From contig LXQE01000148.1 of the NCBI GenBank assembly GCA_003326195.1, positions 65,718 through 129,717 on the forward strand: 64,000 nt of DNA, in the 5' to 3' direction. The stretch comes from Nostoc punctiforme NIES-2108 (GTDB lineage: Bacteria; Cyanobacteriota; Cyanobacteriia; Cyanobacteriales; Nostocaceae). Positions 54,201-62,492 of this stretch are shown here, piece after piece. The position numbers and the translations under genes are program-made. Numbering within the stretch: the stretch's first letter is position 1; each line of letters starts with the position of its first letter. The notes beneath the pieces were generated by a model. It saw only the letters and a program-made list of their open reading frames with translations, ran no database searches and had not been told where the DNA came from.

Positions 54201-54935
54201 AAAGCCAAACATATCGGCAAGATTGTGGTATCTTGGCAGAATCAGGAGGCTTTGAAAGCGCTGGTTGCTTCAGAAGGGGAAGTTAATCAGGAAAGGAAAG
54301 GAACTGTAGCTTCTTCTGCTGGGTTGGGTTCTCCGTCTACCATCCTTTCCGCAGTTAGCTCTGGTATGCAGGACAAACCTGCTATTCTAAAGGAAGGGTT
54401 ATTACCAAAAGAAGGTGTAGAGGCATTTGACCGCATTTTAGCAAGTACACTCACCCAGGTTCTGGTATCGACTCGTGATTTTTTAAGCCGAGTTGAGCAG
54501 GATAATAGTTTTAACTCACAACCTTTCCAAGAAGTTTCACAAAAGTATAATCTCTCTAAACTGACACAATCACAACCTGCACTTAGTGGTGCTTATGTAG
54601 CTCCCAGAAATGAGATTGAGCAAAAGCTTGTTGTTATCTGGAAAGAACTTCTTGGGAAAGATTTGGTGGGAATACAAGACAACTTCTTTGAAATCGGTGG
54701 CAATTCCCTCCTAATAGTCCAAGTTCGCAGCCAACTGCAACAAGTGTTTAATAGTGATATCGCAACGGCTGACTTGTTTGAATATCCAACCATAAGTGCC
54801 TTAGCAGAATATTTAAGTCGAAAACAGGCCCAGCAACCTGCCTTTGGGCAAGCATATAACCGTGCTAAGAGGCAACAGGAGGTTATGGAAGAAGAAATGC
54901 AACTAATGAAGCAAAGGAGGAAAATACGTGAGTAA
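48234..54935 (+). CDS. Type I PKS, KS-AT-KR-DH-ER-ACP with a degenerate KR and split KR tail
   Basis: 2,233 residues. KS Cys186 sits in TFCSTS (Phe185 instead of Ala), and GDLIE replaces GDPIE; His residues are kept. AT Ser634 is in GESLGEY (Glu for His). KR core (about 1165-1370): TGGLEGIG, LILTEGLAF lacking the GRS Arg, and Asn1326 at the catalytic Tyr position (VDNAAAN). Then DH (about 1385-1655; His1416 in HRAMGKATLP, HPALLDNAT), ER (about 1690-2005; HAAAGGVGMAAVQ), then LLPKEGVEAFDRILAS, which corresponds to the KR C-terminal tail of the sister PKSs, and ACP (about 2130-2190). DH-ER thus sits inside the KR tail. The KR is probably inactive; DH and ER motifs look intact. Confidence 0.9.
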   Translation: MKIDETFSNLAGLDIAIVGMAGQFPGAKNIDRFWQNLQDGVESISFLSESDLVSSNIDPALLNNPNYVKAASILENVEEFDASFFGFEPKEAEVIDPQYRLFLECAWEAIENAGYDPETYKGLIGVYAGANMNTYLLENLYPNRDTINPVDGALQPLHGSGQAFLTTSVSYKLNLKGPSITLQTFCSTSLVAVHLACQSLLNEECDMALAGGVSIKVPQKAGYLYQQGGMLSPDGHCRAFDAKAQGTVFGSGAGIVVLKRLEDALVDGDCIHAVIKGSAVNNDGSLKVNFTAPSVEGQAEVIVETLRNAGVDAEDITYIETHGTGTAMGDLIEIAALKKAFHTTTQKKGFCAIGSVKTNIGHLDAAAGVTSLIKTTLALKHKLLPPSLHFEQANPQIDFNNSPFYVNTKVSEWKGDRAPRLTGVNSSGYGGTNAFVILEEAPPIEHSEESRPWQLLVLSAKTISALEIATANLIAYLKQHSNVNLANVAYTLQVGRRAFNHRRIVICHDTNDAIATLETQDPKRVFQVYQDRLDRPVVFMFPGQGVQSVNMALDLYQTEPTFRKQVDICSEFLQPHLGLDLRHVLYPNTEKTQEAAQQLKQTAIAQPALFVIEYALANLWMKWGIHPQALIGESLGEYVAACLAGVFSLEDALTLVAARGQLMQQVPEGAMLAIPLSEKEVQPLLGKTLSLAEIKESSLCIVSGFIDAVEVLQKQLASQGVECMRLHTSHAFHSVMMDAILEPFTEEVKKIKLNPAKIPFVSNVTGAWITEAEVTDPNYWVKHLRQTVRLAQSMQELLKEPERILLEVGPGQTLSAFARRHSDKEAQQIVLTSLGYAQESQSDVAFLLNTLGQLWLAGVQVDWSGFYIHERRHRMPLPTYPFERQRYWIEPKIQVNALKTGEKKLPATSLLGKKPDIADWFYVPSWKRSLLVAPQLSQKSVLSCTLVFIDECGLGSELLKRLELEGQDVITVKIGSAFTKSSDRAYILNPRQRDDYDALFNELLAQNKRPKTIVHLWSITPHSYAELRLEEVDKIQENGFYSLLFLAQALSKHHTTDEYQIAVVSNDMQEVVGEKLLCPEKATLLGLVRVIAEEYSNIICRSIDVVIPQLGVKSEPKLLEQLLCELQTLSSEKVIAYRGNHRWVQTFEPIRLEKATQGISRLKKGGVYLITGGLEGIGLVLAQHLAQTVQAKLILTEGLAFPLPEEWEQWLATHDEHDNTSRQIWEIQKLKQLGAEVLVVSADVANLEQMQQAIALAQERFGQINGAIHAAEVSASGVILQKMPEMVSKVKGTLILNKILKDIPLDFFVLCSSITSIASKFGQVDNAAANAFLDAFARHKSDRDGTFTVSINWDYWQKLGTVTEAMKQSTPTLDISPSQLKEVSHPLFDQCIVEGKQQEIYISKFSVIKHWVLDEHRAMGKATLPGTAYLEMALAAFETHAKNGTIEIREVFFLTHLVIEDDEEKEVRTVLNKKGEGFEFLVISQSNSESKQWIEHAKGEIACIIAESSAKKELREIEARCNQKEIIIPEGEHKLQTGFIEFGSRWNNLKQAKLGTDQGLIVLELPEVFATDINSYKLHPALLDNATGFLSIENDGVYLPFSYKSLKIKKSLPSKVYSHIRYTENNQFRERTLKFNITIMDDQGNELVEIEEFIMRKVDIGTITAEQSDDKPQKISSVSGSENFSLEIASPGILDTLTFRPSTRQKPGLGEVEIEVCAASLNFKEVLIALGLLPVPPNVRINFGRECSGKIVALGEGVKGFEVGDEVMAFGDSCFNQFTTTSASLVALKPEHLSLEEAATIPVAFITAYYALIKLARLRQGERVLIHAAAGGVGMAAVQIAQWAGAKIFATAGNPEKRAFLHSLGIEYVMDSRSLAFADEVMKYTDGKGVDVVLNSLSGEFMTKSLSLLAPYGRFLELGKRDILNNSQLGLRPFEKCLSFFATDVGNDLPDFISTWHEVVQHFKDGNFNSLPYQIFPITEVARAFEYMAKAKHIGKIVVSWQNQEALKALVASEGEVNQERKGTVASSAGLGSPSTILSAVSSGMQDKPAILKEGLLPKEGVEAFDRILASTLTQVLVSTRDFLSRVEQDNSFNSQPFQEVSQKYNLSKLTQSQPALSGAYVAPRNEIEQKLVVIWKELLGKDLVGIQDNFFEIGGNSLLIVQVRSQLQQVFNSDIATADLFEYPTISALAEYLSRKQAQQPAFGQAYNRAKRQQEVMEEEMQLMKQRRKIRE

Positions 54936-57900
54936 CCAGTTGAAAGGCGTAGCCATAATCGGCATGAGTGGTCGTTTTCCAGGAGCCAAAAATACTGATC
55001 AATTTTGGCAGAATCTGTGTAGCGGTGTGGAATCAATTTCATTCTTTAGCGATCGCGAGTTAGTCGCTTCAGGCGTAGATCCAGCTTGGTTGAATGACCC
55101 TCAGTACGTCAAAGCGGGGGCTGTGTTAGAAGACATTGAGATGTTTGACGCTCCATTTTTTGGCTTCTCGCCTAGAGAAGCTGAAATCATGGACCCGCAA
55201 CAACGTCTTTTTTTGGAGTGTGCTTGGGAAGCGCTGGAAAATGCTGGTTATGACCCGAAAACAGACAAAAATCTAATTGGTGTTTATGCAGGGGGTAACT
55301 TAAGTACCTATTTGCTTAACAATCTGGCCTCACACCCTGAACTCATTAAAGCGCTGGAGTCGCAAATTACAATTGCTAATGATAAAGACTTTATATCCAC
55401 ACGAGTTTCTTATAAATTAAACCTAAAAGGGCCCAGTATTAGCGTCGGCACGGCCTGCTCTACGTCATTAGTCGCAGTTCACTTGGCGTGCCGAGGATTG
55501 CTCAGTTATCAGTGTGATATGGCATTGGCTGGTGGCATTGCGATACAAGTTCCACAAAAACAAGGTTATTTCTATCAAGAAGGTGGGATGGCCTCTCCTG
55601 ATGGTCACTGTCGGGCTTTTGATGCTAAAGCACAGGGCAGCCCTTTCGGTAAAGGAGCGGGTATTGTCGTGCTGAAAAGATTGGAAGATGCTGTAGCTGA
55701 TGGGGACTGCATTTATGGGGTTATCAAAGGTTCAGCTATCAATAATGATGGTTCCGAGAAGGTGAGTTACACCGCACCTAGTGTAACAGGCCAAGCAGAA
55801 GTGATTGCTGAGGCTCAGGCGATCGCTAACTTTGATTCTGAAACAATCACCTACATTGAAACCCACGGAACTGCTACACCTCTAGGCGATCCAATTGAAT
55901 TTAGGGCGCTTAAAAAGGTGTTTAGTGCCGGAACTAGCCAAAAAAACTTCTGCGCCATTGGTTCAGTCAAGACTAATGTCAGCCATCTGAGTTCAGCATC
56001 TGGCGTGACGGGCTTGATCAAAACAGTCCTGGCGCTCAAACACAAGATGATTCCGCCTACCCTGCACTTTGAAGAACCCAATCCTGAGATTGACTTCGCT
56101 AACAGCCCCTTTTACATCAATACTCAACTTCATGAATGGAAAACAAACGGGACACCACGCCGGGCTGGGGTCAGTTCTTTTGGCATCGGCGGAACTAATG
56201 CTCATGTTGTTTTAGAAGAAGCCCCGGAAGTGGAACTTCGCAAAGAGCAGGGGAGAAAGTATCAATTGCTGGTAGTTTCTGCAAAAACTGACTCTGCTTT
56301 AGAGACAGCAACTACAAATTTGGTTAAGCATCTGCAACAGCACCCAGAACTTAACCTTGCAGATGTAGCTTATACATTGCAAGTTGGTCGGCATGGTTTG
56401 AGCCATCGGCGGACAGTTGTTTGTCAAGATACTGAAGATGCGATCGCAGCCCTCCAAAATCCCAAACGAGTCCTCACTAGCACTCAGGAAACAAATCAGC
56501 GCCCAGTAGTCTTTATGTTTACTGGTTTGGGAACCCATTATGTCAATATGGGTTCTGAATTATACCAAGCTGAAACAACTTTCCGTGAACACCTTGATCG
56601 CTGTTGCTCGTTGTTTCAACCTTTGTTAGGTCTAAATCTTAAAGAAGTTATTTATCCGACTTCCTATGCCAAGCAAGAAGCAACAAAAGAAAAATCGGGT
56701 ATAGATTTACGCCAAATGCTCGGTCGCGATCGCCAATCCCCAGATGTCGCCGCCCAAAAACTCAATCAGACATACCTCACTCAGCCAGCATTGTTTGCCA
56801 TTGAGTATGCTTTAGCTCAATTGTGGATATCCTGGGGCATTCGTCCAGTAGCAATGATTGGTTACAGCATTGGTGAATATGTAGCAGCAACAATAGCTGG
56901 AGTATTGTCTCTAGAAGATGCAATTACTCTTGTTGCCAAAAGAGCGCAAATGATTCAAGAGTTGCCAGGGGGCGCAATGCTGGCGGTTCCCTTGACAGAG
57001 CAAGAAGTGCAACCTTTCTTGAATGAAAACCTTTCATTATCAGCAGTCAATGGCTCATTCCAATGTGTAGTTGCGGGAACTACACAGGCTGTAGAGGAAT
57101 TGGCAGGAAAGTTGAGTGCTAAGGGATTAGCCTGTCGGCAATTGCAGACTTCTCATGCCTTTCATTCTTACATGATGGAGGCGATCGCTGACTCTTTCAC
57201 CGAACTGGTTAAAAATATCAGCCTCAAACCACCGCAAATTCCTTATATATCTAACGTAACCGGAACTTGGATTACACCAGAGCAAGCCACAAATCCCAGC
57301 TACTGGACACAGCATCTGTGCCAACCCGTGCTATTTGCCGATGGAGTAGATCAGTTGTGGACACAACATAGTCCAATTTTCTTAGAGGTGGGCCCAGGAC
57401 AGACCTTAAGCAGTTTAACGATGCAATGTTTAGATCATGTTTCTAATGATCACAAAGTAATATTATCTTCGCTGCGCTATGCTTATGAGCGACAATCTGA
57501 CCTTGCTTTTATCCTAAATACATTAGGACAACTATGGCTTGAAGGAATCAAGATAGATTGGTCGGGATTTTATGCCGATGAGCGCCGATATCGCCTTCCC
57601 TTGCCAACATATCCCTTTGAGCGACAAAGATATTGGATTGAACCGCAAAAATTATTACCTGCACAAAGAAATTTCCAGTCCCAGTTAACAGCATCAGAAC
57701 TTTGGAAATCTTTGGTAGAAGCTGGTCAACTTCAAGCTAGTGCAGGGTCTGCGGAATTTGACGAGCAAATTTCTCAAGCGAAAAGAGAGTGTTTAGATCG
57801 TTTATGTATTGCTTATATTAATCTTACAACAGCACATTTAAGAGCTTTTAGCAATCCCACTAAAAAGTATTTTTTGGAAGAGTTATTTGACCAATGTCAG

Positions 57901-60792
57901 ATTATTCCTACCTATAGAGAATTGTTCAGTCGATGGTTAGAAATATTGGTCGAACAGGGTCAGTTACATGAAGAACAAGGGCTGTTTACTAACTTTTTAC
58001 CAATATCAACAGACTTTGTTAATGAGCTTTTGGTAGAAGTCAGAGCCAAATGGGCAGACACACCGCAACAAATAGATTTGCTGCAACTGTATGGCGAAAA
58101 TATGGTATCTCTGCTGACTGGTAAAAAAGAACCATTGGAGTTCCATGTTTCTACTTTATTAAAATCAGGAGAATTTTCAGTCCAAGAATCGCCTGAAAAT
58201 AAGTACTACAACTCAATCATGCGGGTATGCTTAGAACAGGTGTTAAAAGCACTACCATCTCAAGTTAATCTCAGAATTCTGGAACTTGGTGCTGGAACTG
58301 GTACTGGTACCGCAGAGTTATTACCTATACTGCCATCAGAGAAAACAAATTATACCTTCACTGATGTAGGAGGTTTTTTCCTGAATGCAGCTAAGAAGAA
58401 ATTTAGCGATTATCCATTTGTTGAATACCAATTGCTAGACCTTGAGCGATCGCTACAAGAACAAGGATACTCAAATCACAGTTTTGATGTAATTGTAGCT
58501 TTCCAGGTGCTACACGTTACTCGAAATATTGGAGAAACTCTCGACCGCATTCGCTCTTTACTTGCTCCTGGAGGTTTACTTCTATTTTGGGAAACAACTC
58601 AACCCAGGTTGGAATTTGAGTTCATTGACGCACTACTGATGAATCCGATAGAGAATCCAGAAAGCGATCGCAATATGTGCAATCCCTTTTTATCTAAGGA
58701 AAAATGGCAACAAGAACTCAAATCTCATGGTTTTGTGCAGGTGACAGCTTTCTCAGAATTCGCACCTTTTACAGACCACATAATTGTCGCTCAAGCTACT
58801 GCCCCAGCAACGCCCAAAGCACCAGCAGCCTTTACAGCATTACTTCATGAACAAGAAGTTTCATTTGGCAAAAAGTCCAACATTGCTGACTGGTTCTACA
58901 TCCCTTCATGGAAACGTTCGCTACCACCACAGTCAAACGGTCAGTTGAAACAAGCAGAACGCTGGTTAGTCTTTGTTGATGAGTATGGGTTAGGCGCTCA
59001 AATCGTCAAGCGCCTCGAACTTGAAGGTCATGATGTAATTACCATCAGACTTGGGGAGCAATTTGGCAGCCAAAGCGAATCTTCAGAAAAGCATCTGGGC
59101 AAGCGTGCATATACAATAGCACCTCAACAACAGGATGATTACAATACCCTACTCAAAGAACTTCGCGCCAAAGACTTAATACCAAAAAGAATTATTCATC
59201 TGTGGAGTATAACCCAGTCAGAACTTGCAGATTCTAACACAGCAGAAGGATTCCAAAGTTTGTTATTGTTGACACAAGCACTAGAAAAACAGAACTTTAC
59301 TAATGAATTTCAGCTTGCAGTTATCTCCAACAATATGCAACCTGTAACTGGAGTTGAAAATCTCTGCCCAGAAAAAGCAACACTCCTTGGACTAGTTAAG
59401 GTCATCCCACAAGAATATTCAAATATAAAATGTCGTAGCATTGATGTTATTATTCCCTTATCAGAAAGTTGGCAAGAAGAGAAATTTGTAGAACAACTAC
59501 TGACAGAACTTAAAGCCAATTCCTCTGACTCAGTTATTGCTTACCGTGGTTTAGAACGTTGGGTACAAACCTTTGAGTCTGTCCAATTAGATGCAAACGT
59601 CCCGGATACACCCAGGTTCAGAGAAAAAGGAGTCTACTTAATTACTGGTGGACTCGAAAAAATAGGACTTGTAGTAGCCGAACATTTAGCAAAGACAGTA
59701 CAGGCAAAACTGCTGCTTTTAGAGGCTGAGGATTTTCCCAACCGACAGGAGTGGTTAGAGTGGCTGAAAACTCACGATGAGCAAGATAACATCAGCGATA
59801 AGATTCGGAAAGTGCAGGAACTGGAAAATCTAGGCGCAGAAGTCTTAATCAAGAGCGTTGATGTAGTAAATTTAGCACAAATGCAAAGTGCGATCGTTCA
59901 AACACAAGAGCAGTTTGGGCAACTCAACGGGGTGTTTTATACAACTAAGATAGCTCTAGAGAATTCATTTAGTGCTATTACAGAGATAGAACCAACGCAG
60001 TACAAACAGCAACTTCAAGCCAAGAAACAGGGACTCTTAGTATTAGAAAAAGTTTTGCAGTCCCAAAAGCTTGACTTTTGTCTATTAATGTCTTCATTAA
60101 CCTCTATTTTAGGAGGATTAGGCTCTGTAACCTATTCAGCAGCAAGTCTTTTAATGGATGCTTTTGCTTACCAGCATAATCAGAAAAATCCTGTTCCTTG
60201 GATGAGTATTAACTGGGATGCATGGCAATTTGCAGCAGAAAATTCACAAATACCTACTGGTACAAGTTTAGCTGAATTCGCCATCGAACCTTTAGAAGGT
60301 ATCAAGACCCTGGAACGAATTCTTTTGTGGAGTCAATATCATCAAATAGTTGTCTCAACAGGTAATTTACAATCTAGAATTGACCAATGGATTAGATTAA
60401 AGCCTTTACAACAAAAAATTACTGCCCAAAAAGTTAATTTATCTTCTCGTCACTCTAGACCAAACTTAAAAAATGCATACATTGCTCCTACTAATGATGT
60501 AGAGCAAAAACTAGTTGAAGTTTTTCAAGAGTTACTGGGTATAGAGCCAGTAGGTATTCATGACAGCTTTTTTGCTTTAGGGGGAGACTCTCTGACGGGA
60601 ACTGTACTTATTTCTCAGCTTCGCAAAACTTTTCAAATCGAACTACCTGTTCGTTCTCTTTTCGAAGCCTCTACCATCGATGAATTAGCTTTGGTGATTG
60701 AGGAAATCCTCATAGAAGAGTTAGAACAATTATCTGAAAATGAAACAAGTGAGGATATCAACAAAGCTCTTGATGTGCAATTTTCAAACTAG
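54928..60792 (+). CDS. Type I PKS, KS-AT-MT-KR-ACP
   Basis: 1,954 residues from GTG at 54928, overlapping the previous stop by 8 bases. KS Cys177 in TACSTS, HGTATPLGDP, NVSHLSSAS with Ser in place of the usual Gly before the second His. AT Ser647 in GYSIGEY, HAFHS, with GLGTHYVNM instead of GQGxQ and a ~30-residue insertion (about 565-600) shared with the free AT downstream. Methyltransferase (about 905-1290) with SAM motif LELGAGTGTGTAEL near 1115 and FQVLHVTRN; C- or O-methylation is open. KR near 1560-1760 has TGGLEKIG, LLLLEAEDF (Arg lost) but keeps Tyr1736. ACP (GGDSL) near 1890. Confidence 0.9.
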   Translation: MSNQLKGVAIIGMSGRFPGAKNTDQFWQNLCSGVESISFFSDRELVASGVDPAWLNDPQYVKAGAVLEDIEMFDAPFFGFSPREAEIMDPQQRLFLECAWEALENAGYDPKTDKNLIGVYAGGNLSTYLLNNLASHPELIKALESQITIANDKDFISTRVSYKLNLKGPSISVGTACSTSLVAVHLACRGLLSYQCDMALAGGIAIQVPQKQGYFYQEGGMASPDGHCRAFDAKAQGSPFGKGAGIVVLKRLEDAVADGDCIYGVIKGSAINNDGSEKVSYTAPSVTGQAEVIAEAQAIANFDSETITYIETHGTATPLGDPIEFRALKKVFSAGTSQKNFCAIGSVKTNVSHLSSASGVTGLIKTVLALKHKMIPPTLHFEEPNPEIDFANSPFYINTQLHEWKTNGTPRRAGVSSFGIGGTNAHVVLEEAPEVELRKEQGRKYQLLVVSAKTDSALETATTNLVKHLQQHPELNLADVAYTLQVGRHGLSHRRTVVCQDTEDAIAALQNPKRVLTSTQETNQRPVVFMFTGLGTHYVNMGSELYQAETTFREHLDRCCSLFQPLLGLNLKEVIYPTSYAKQEATKEKSGIDLRQMLGRDRQSPDVAAQKLNQTYLTQPALFAIEYALAQLWISWGIRPVAMIGYSIGEYVAATIAGVLSLEDAITLVAKRAQMIQELPGGAMLAVPLTEQEVQPFLNENLSLSAVNGSFQCVVAGTTQAVEELAGKLSAKGLACRQLQTSHAFHSYMMEAIADSFTELVKNISLKPPQIPYISNVTGTWITPEQATNPSYWTQHLCQPVLFADGVDQLWTQHSPIFLEVGPGQTLSSLTMQCLDHVSNDHKVILSSLRYAYERQSDLAFILNTLGQLWLEGIKIDWSGFYADERRYRLPLPTYPFERQRYWIEPQKLLPAQRNFQSQLTASELWKSLVEAGQLQASAGSAEFDEQISQAKRECLDRLCIAYINLTTAHLRAFSNPTKKYFLEELFDQCQIIPTYRELFSRWLEILVEQGQLHEEQGLFTNFLPISTDFVNELLVEVRAKWADTPQQIDLLQLYGENMVSLLTGKKEPLEFHVSTLLKSGEFSVQESPENKYYNSIMRVCLEQVLKALPSQVNLRILELGAGTGTGTAELLPILPSEKTNYTFTDVGGFFLNAAKKKFSDYPFVEYQLLDLERSLQEQGYSNHSFDVIVAFQVLHVTRNIGETLDRIRSLLAPGGLLLFWETTQPRLEFEFIDALLMNPIENPESDRNMCNPFLSKEKWQQELKSHGFVQVTAFSEFAPFTDHIIVAQATAPATPKAPAAFTALLHEQEVSFGKKSNIADWFYIPSWKRSLPPQSNGQLKQAERWLVFVDEYGLGAQIVKRLELEGHDVITIRLGEQFGSQSESSEKHLGKRAYTIAPQQQDDYNTLLKELRAKDLIPKRIIHLWSITQSELADSNTAEGFQSLLLLTQALEKQNFTNEFQLAVISNNMQPVTGVENLCPEKATLLGLVKVIPQEYSNIKCRSIDVIIPLSESWQEEKFVEQLLTELKANSSDSVIAYRGLERWVQTFESVQLDANVPDTPRFREKGVYLITGGLEKIGLVVAEHLAKTVQAKLLLLEAEDFPNRQEWLEWLKTHDEQDNISDKIRKVQELENLGAEVLIKSVDVVNLAQMQSAIVQTQEQFGQLNGVFYTTKIALENSFSAITEIEPTQYKQQLQAKKQGLLVLEKVLQSQKLDFCLLMSSLTSILGGLGSVTYSAASLLMDAFAYQHNQKNPVPWMSINWDAWQFAAENSQIPTGTSLAEFAIEPLEGIKTLERILLWSQYHQIVVSTGNLQSRIDQWIRLKPLQQKITAQKVNLSSRHSRPNLKNAYIAPTNDVEQKLVEVFQELLGIEPVGIHDSFFALGGDSLTGTVLISQLRKTFQIELPVRSLFEASTIDELALVIEEILIEELEQLSENETSEDINKALDVQFSN

Positions 60793-61033
60793 TAGTTCGC
60801 CAACCCAAAATTGCTGGGTGGAGGTCGGCAGAGGAGCAGGGGAGCAGAGGAGAGATTTGTACAAGTTCTTTCCCCCTTGCCCCTCCGCACCTCTACCTCT
60901 CTGCTTGCCACCACGCAAAGTTACCTTGGCAGACTACTAGATTACAAAACTTAGTCATTATAGGACAAATCGATGAAAACATCAAAAAATAACTCTCACT
61001 ATTGTTAAGTAGCTATTTTGGAGTTTGTAAACA
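60793..61033. other. Short intergenic region in the cluster
   Basis: 241 bases with GGAGCAGGGGAGCAGAGGAG-like purine-rich filler repeats and CCCCCTTGCCCCTCC. No gene or RNA. TTTTGGAG before the AT ATG serves as ribosome-binding site. Confidence 0.35.
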
Positions 61034-62440
61034 ATGCTTACTAGCCCTTCTCGTCCTTGGCAGTTATTAGTAATTTCTGCAAAGACCGACTCAGAACTAA
61101 AAACTGCTACTGTAAACCTTGCAGATTACTTGAGACAGCATCGTGACTTTAACCTTGCGGATATTGCTCATACATTGCAACGCGAACAAGAGATTTTTAA
61201 GCATCGGCGGACGGTTGTTTGTCGGGATATTGAAGATGCTCTAGTTGCACTTCAAGATTCAAGACGAGTGCTTACCAACATCCAAGAAACAGAAGAACGT
61301 CCTGTAGCCTTTATGTTTCCTGGACTTGGTACTCATTACGTCAACATGGCTTGGGAACTTTACCAAGTCGAACCCGTATTTCGCGCATCAGTTGACTACT
61401 GTTGTGAATTTCTCAAACCCCTTCTTGGTCAAGATTTAAAAGATGTAATCTATCCACACAGAGTTTCTCAACAAGACCAGCAGTCTTTGAGAGAAAATTC
61501 TCCAGGTCTGGACTTGCGAAAAATGTTAGGTCGCAGCCAGACACAAGCGGATGCAAAGATGGTAGCTGCTAAATCTTTACTCAATCAAACTCACCTCGCT
61601 CAACCAGCGATTTTTGTAATTGAATATGCCTTAGCAGAGCTATTGATGTCCTGGGGAATTCGTCCGACGGCAATGATTGGCTATAGCATTGGTGAATATG
61701 TAGCAGCGACTTTGGCAGGGGTTTTATCTTTAGAAGAGGGTTTAACACTAATTGCTGCAAGAGCGCAGATAATTCAAAAGTTGCCAGGTGGAGCAATGCT
61801 TGCAGTTCCACTTTCGCAAACAGAGATATCTCCCTTACTCAATGATAAACTCTCACTTTCTGCGGTCAATGGCCCATCTATGGGTGTAATCGCAGGTGAA
61901 ACCAATGCTATAGAAATTTTAGAACAACAGTTAACACAAAAAGGTTTAGCTTGTCGTCGTCTGGATACGTCTCATGCTTTTCACTCTCAGATGATGGAGG
62001 GTGCTATCTCTGACTTACGTGAGTTGGTAAAAACATTTAACCTGCAAGCAGCAAAAATTCCCTATATATCTAACGTTACAGGAACTTGGATAACAGTAGC
62101 AGAAGCTACAAGTCCCGATTATTGGGTTAAGCATCTTTGTCAACCTGTGTTGTTTGCTCAGGGTATGCAGGAGTTGTGGAAACAACAATATCCTATTTTG
62201 TTGGAAGTAGGCCCTGGACAGACTCTAGGTAGCTTTGCTCTGCAATGTATAGAAAATAATCCAGCAGTTAGTCAAATTATCTTACCCTCTCTTAGATATT
62301 CTTACGATAATAAACCAGACTTAGCATTCTTACTTAAAACATTAGGTAGGCTTTGGTTAACAGGAGTGCAAATAGATTGGGCGAAATTTTATGTTCATGA
62401 GCATCGTCATTCCATTCCTTTACCCGCCTCTCTTTTTTAA
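61034..62440 (+). CDS. Free-standing acyltransferase (trans-acting AT)
   Basis: 468 residues with only an AT plus its KS-AT linker. Begins inside the PKS linker (SRPWQLLVISAKTDSELKTA), contains MFPGLGTHYVNM, GYSIGEYVAA with catalytic Ser, HAFHSQMMEG, and ends at HRHSIPLPASLF, exactly where modular PKSs continue with PTYPFERQRYW. The GLGTH and GYSIGE motifs and an insertion reading LDLRKMLGR are shared with the AT of the preceding PKS. Inferred role: transfer of an unusual ACP-bound extender to a PKS carrier, as ZmaF does in zwittermicin assembly. No KS or ACP domains. Confidence 0.87.
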   Translation: MLTSPSRPWQLLVISAKTDSELKTATVNLADYLRQHRDFNLADIAHTLQREQEIFKHRRTVVCRDIEDALVALQDSRRVLTNIQETEERPVAFMFPGLGTHYVNMAWELYQVEPVFRASVDYCCEFLKPLLGQDLKDVIYPHRVSQQDQQSLRENSPGLDLRKMLGRSQTQADAKMVAAKSLLNQTHLAQPAIFVIEYALAELLMSWGIRPTAMIGYSIGEYVAATLAGVLSLEEGLTLIAARAQIIQKLPGGAMLAVPLSQTEISPLLNDKLSLSAVNGPSMGVIAGETNAIEILEQQLTQKGLACRRLDTSHAFHSQMMEGAISDLRELVKTFNLQAAKIPYISNVTGTWITVAEATSPDYWVKHLCQPVLFAQGMQELWKQQYPILLEVGPGQTLGSFALQCIENNPAVSQIILPSLRYSYDNKPDLAFLLKTLGRLWLTGVQIDWAKFYVHEHRHSIPLPASLF

Positions 62441-62492
62441 TGCAAAAACTACCTTAAATACAATAATATCCAAAGGGAGATGAGTCAAAGTT

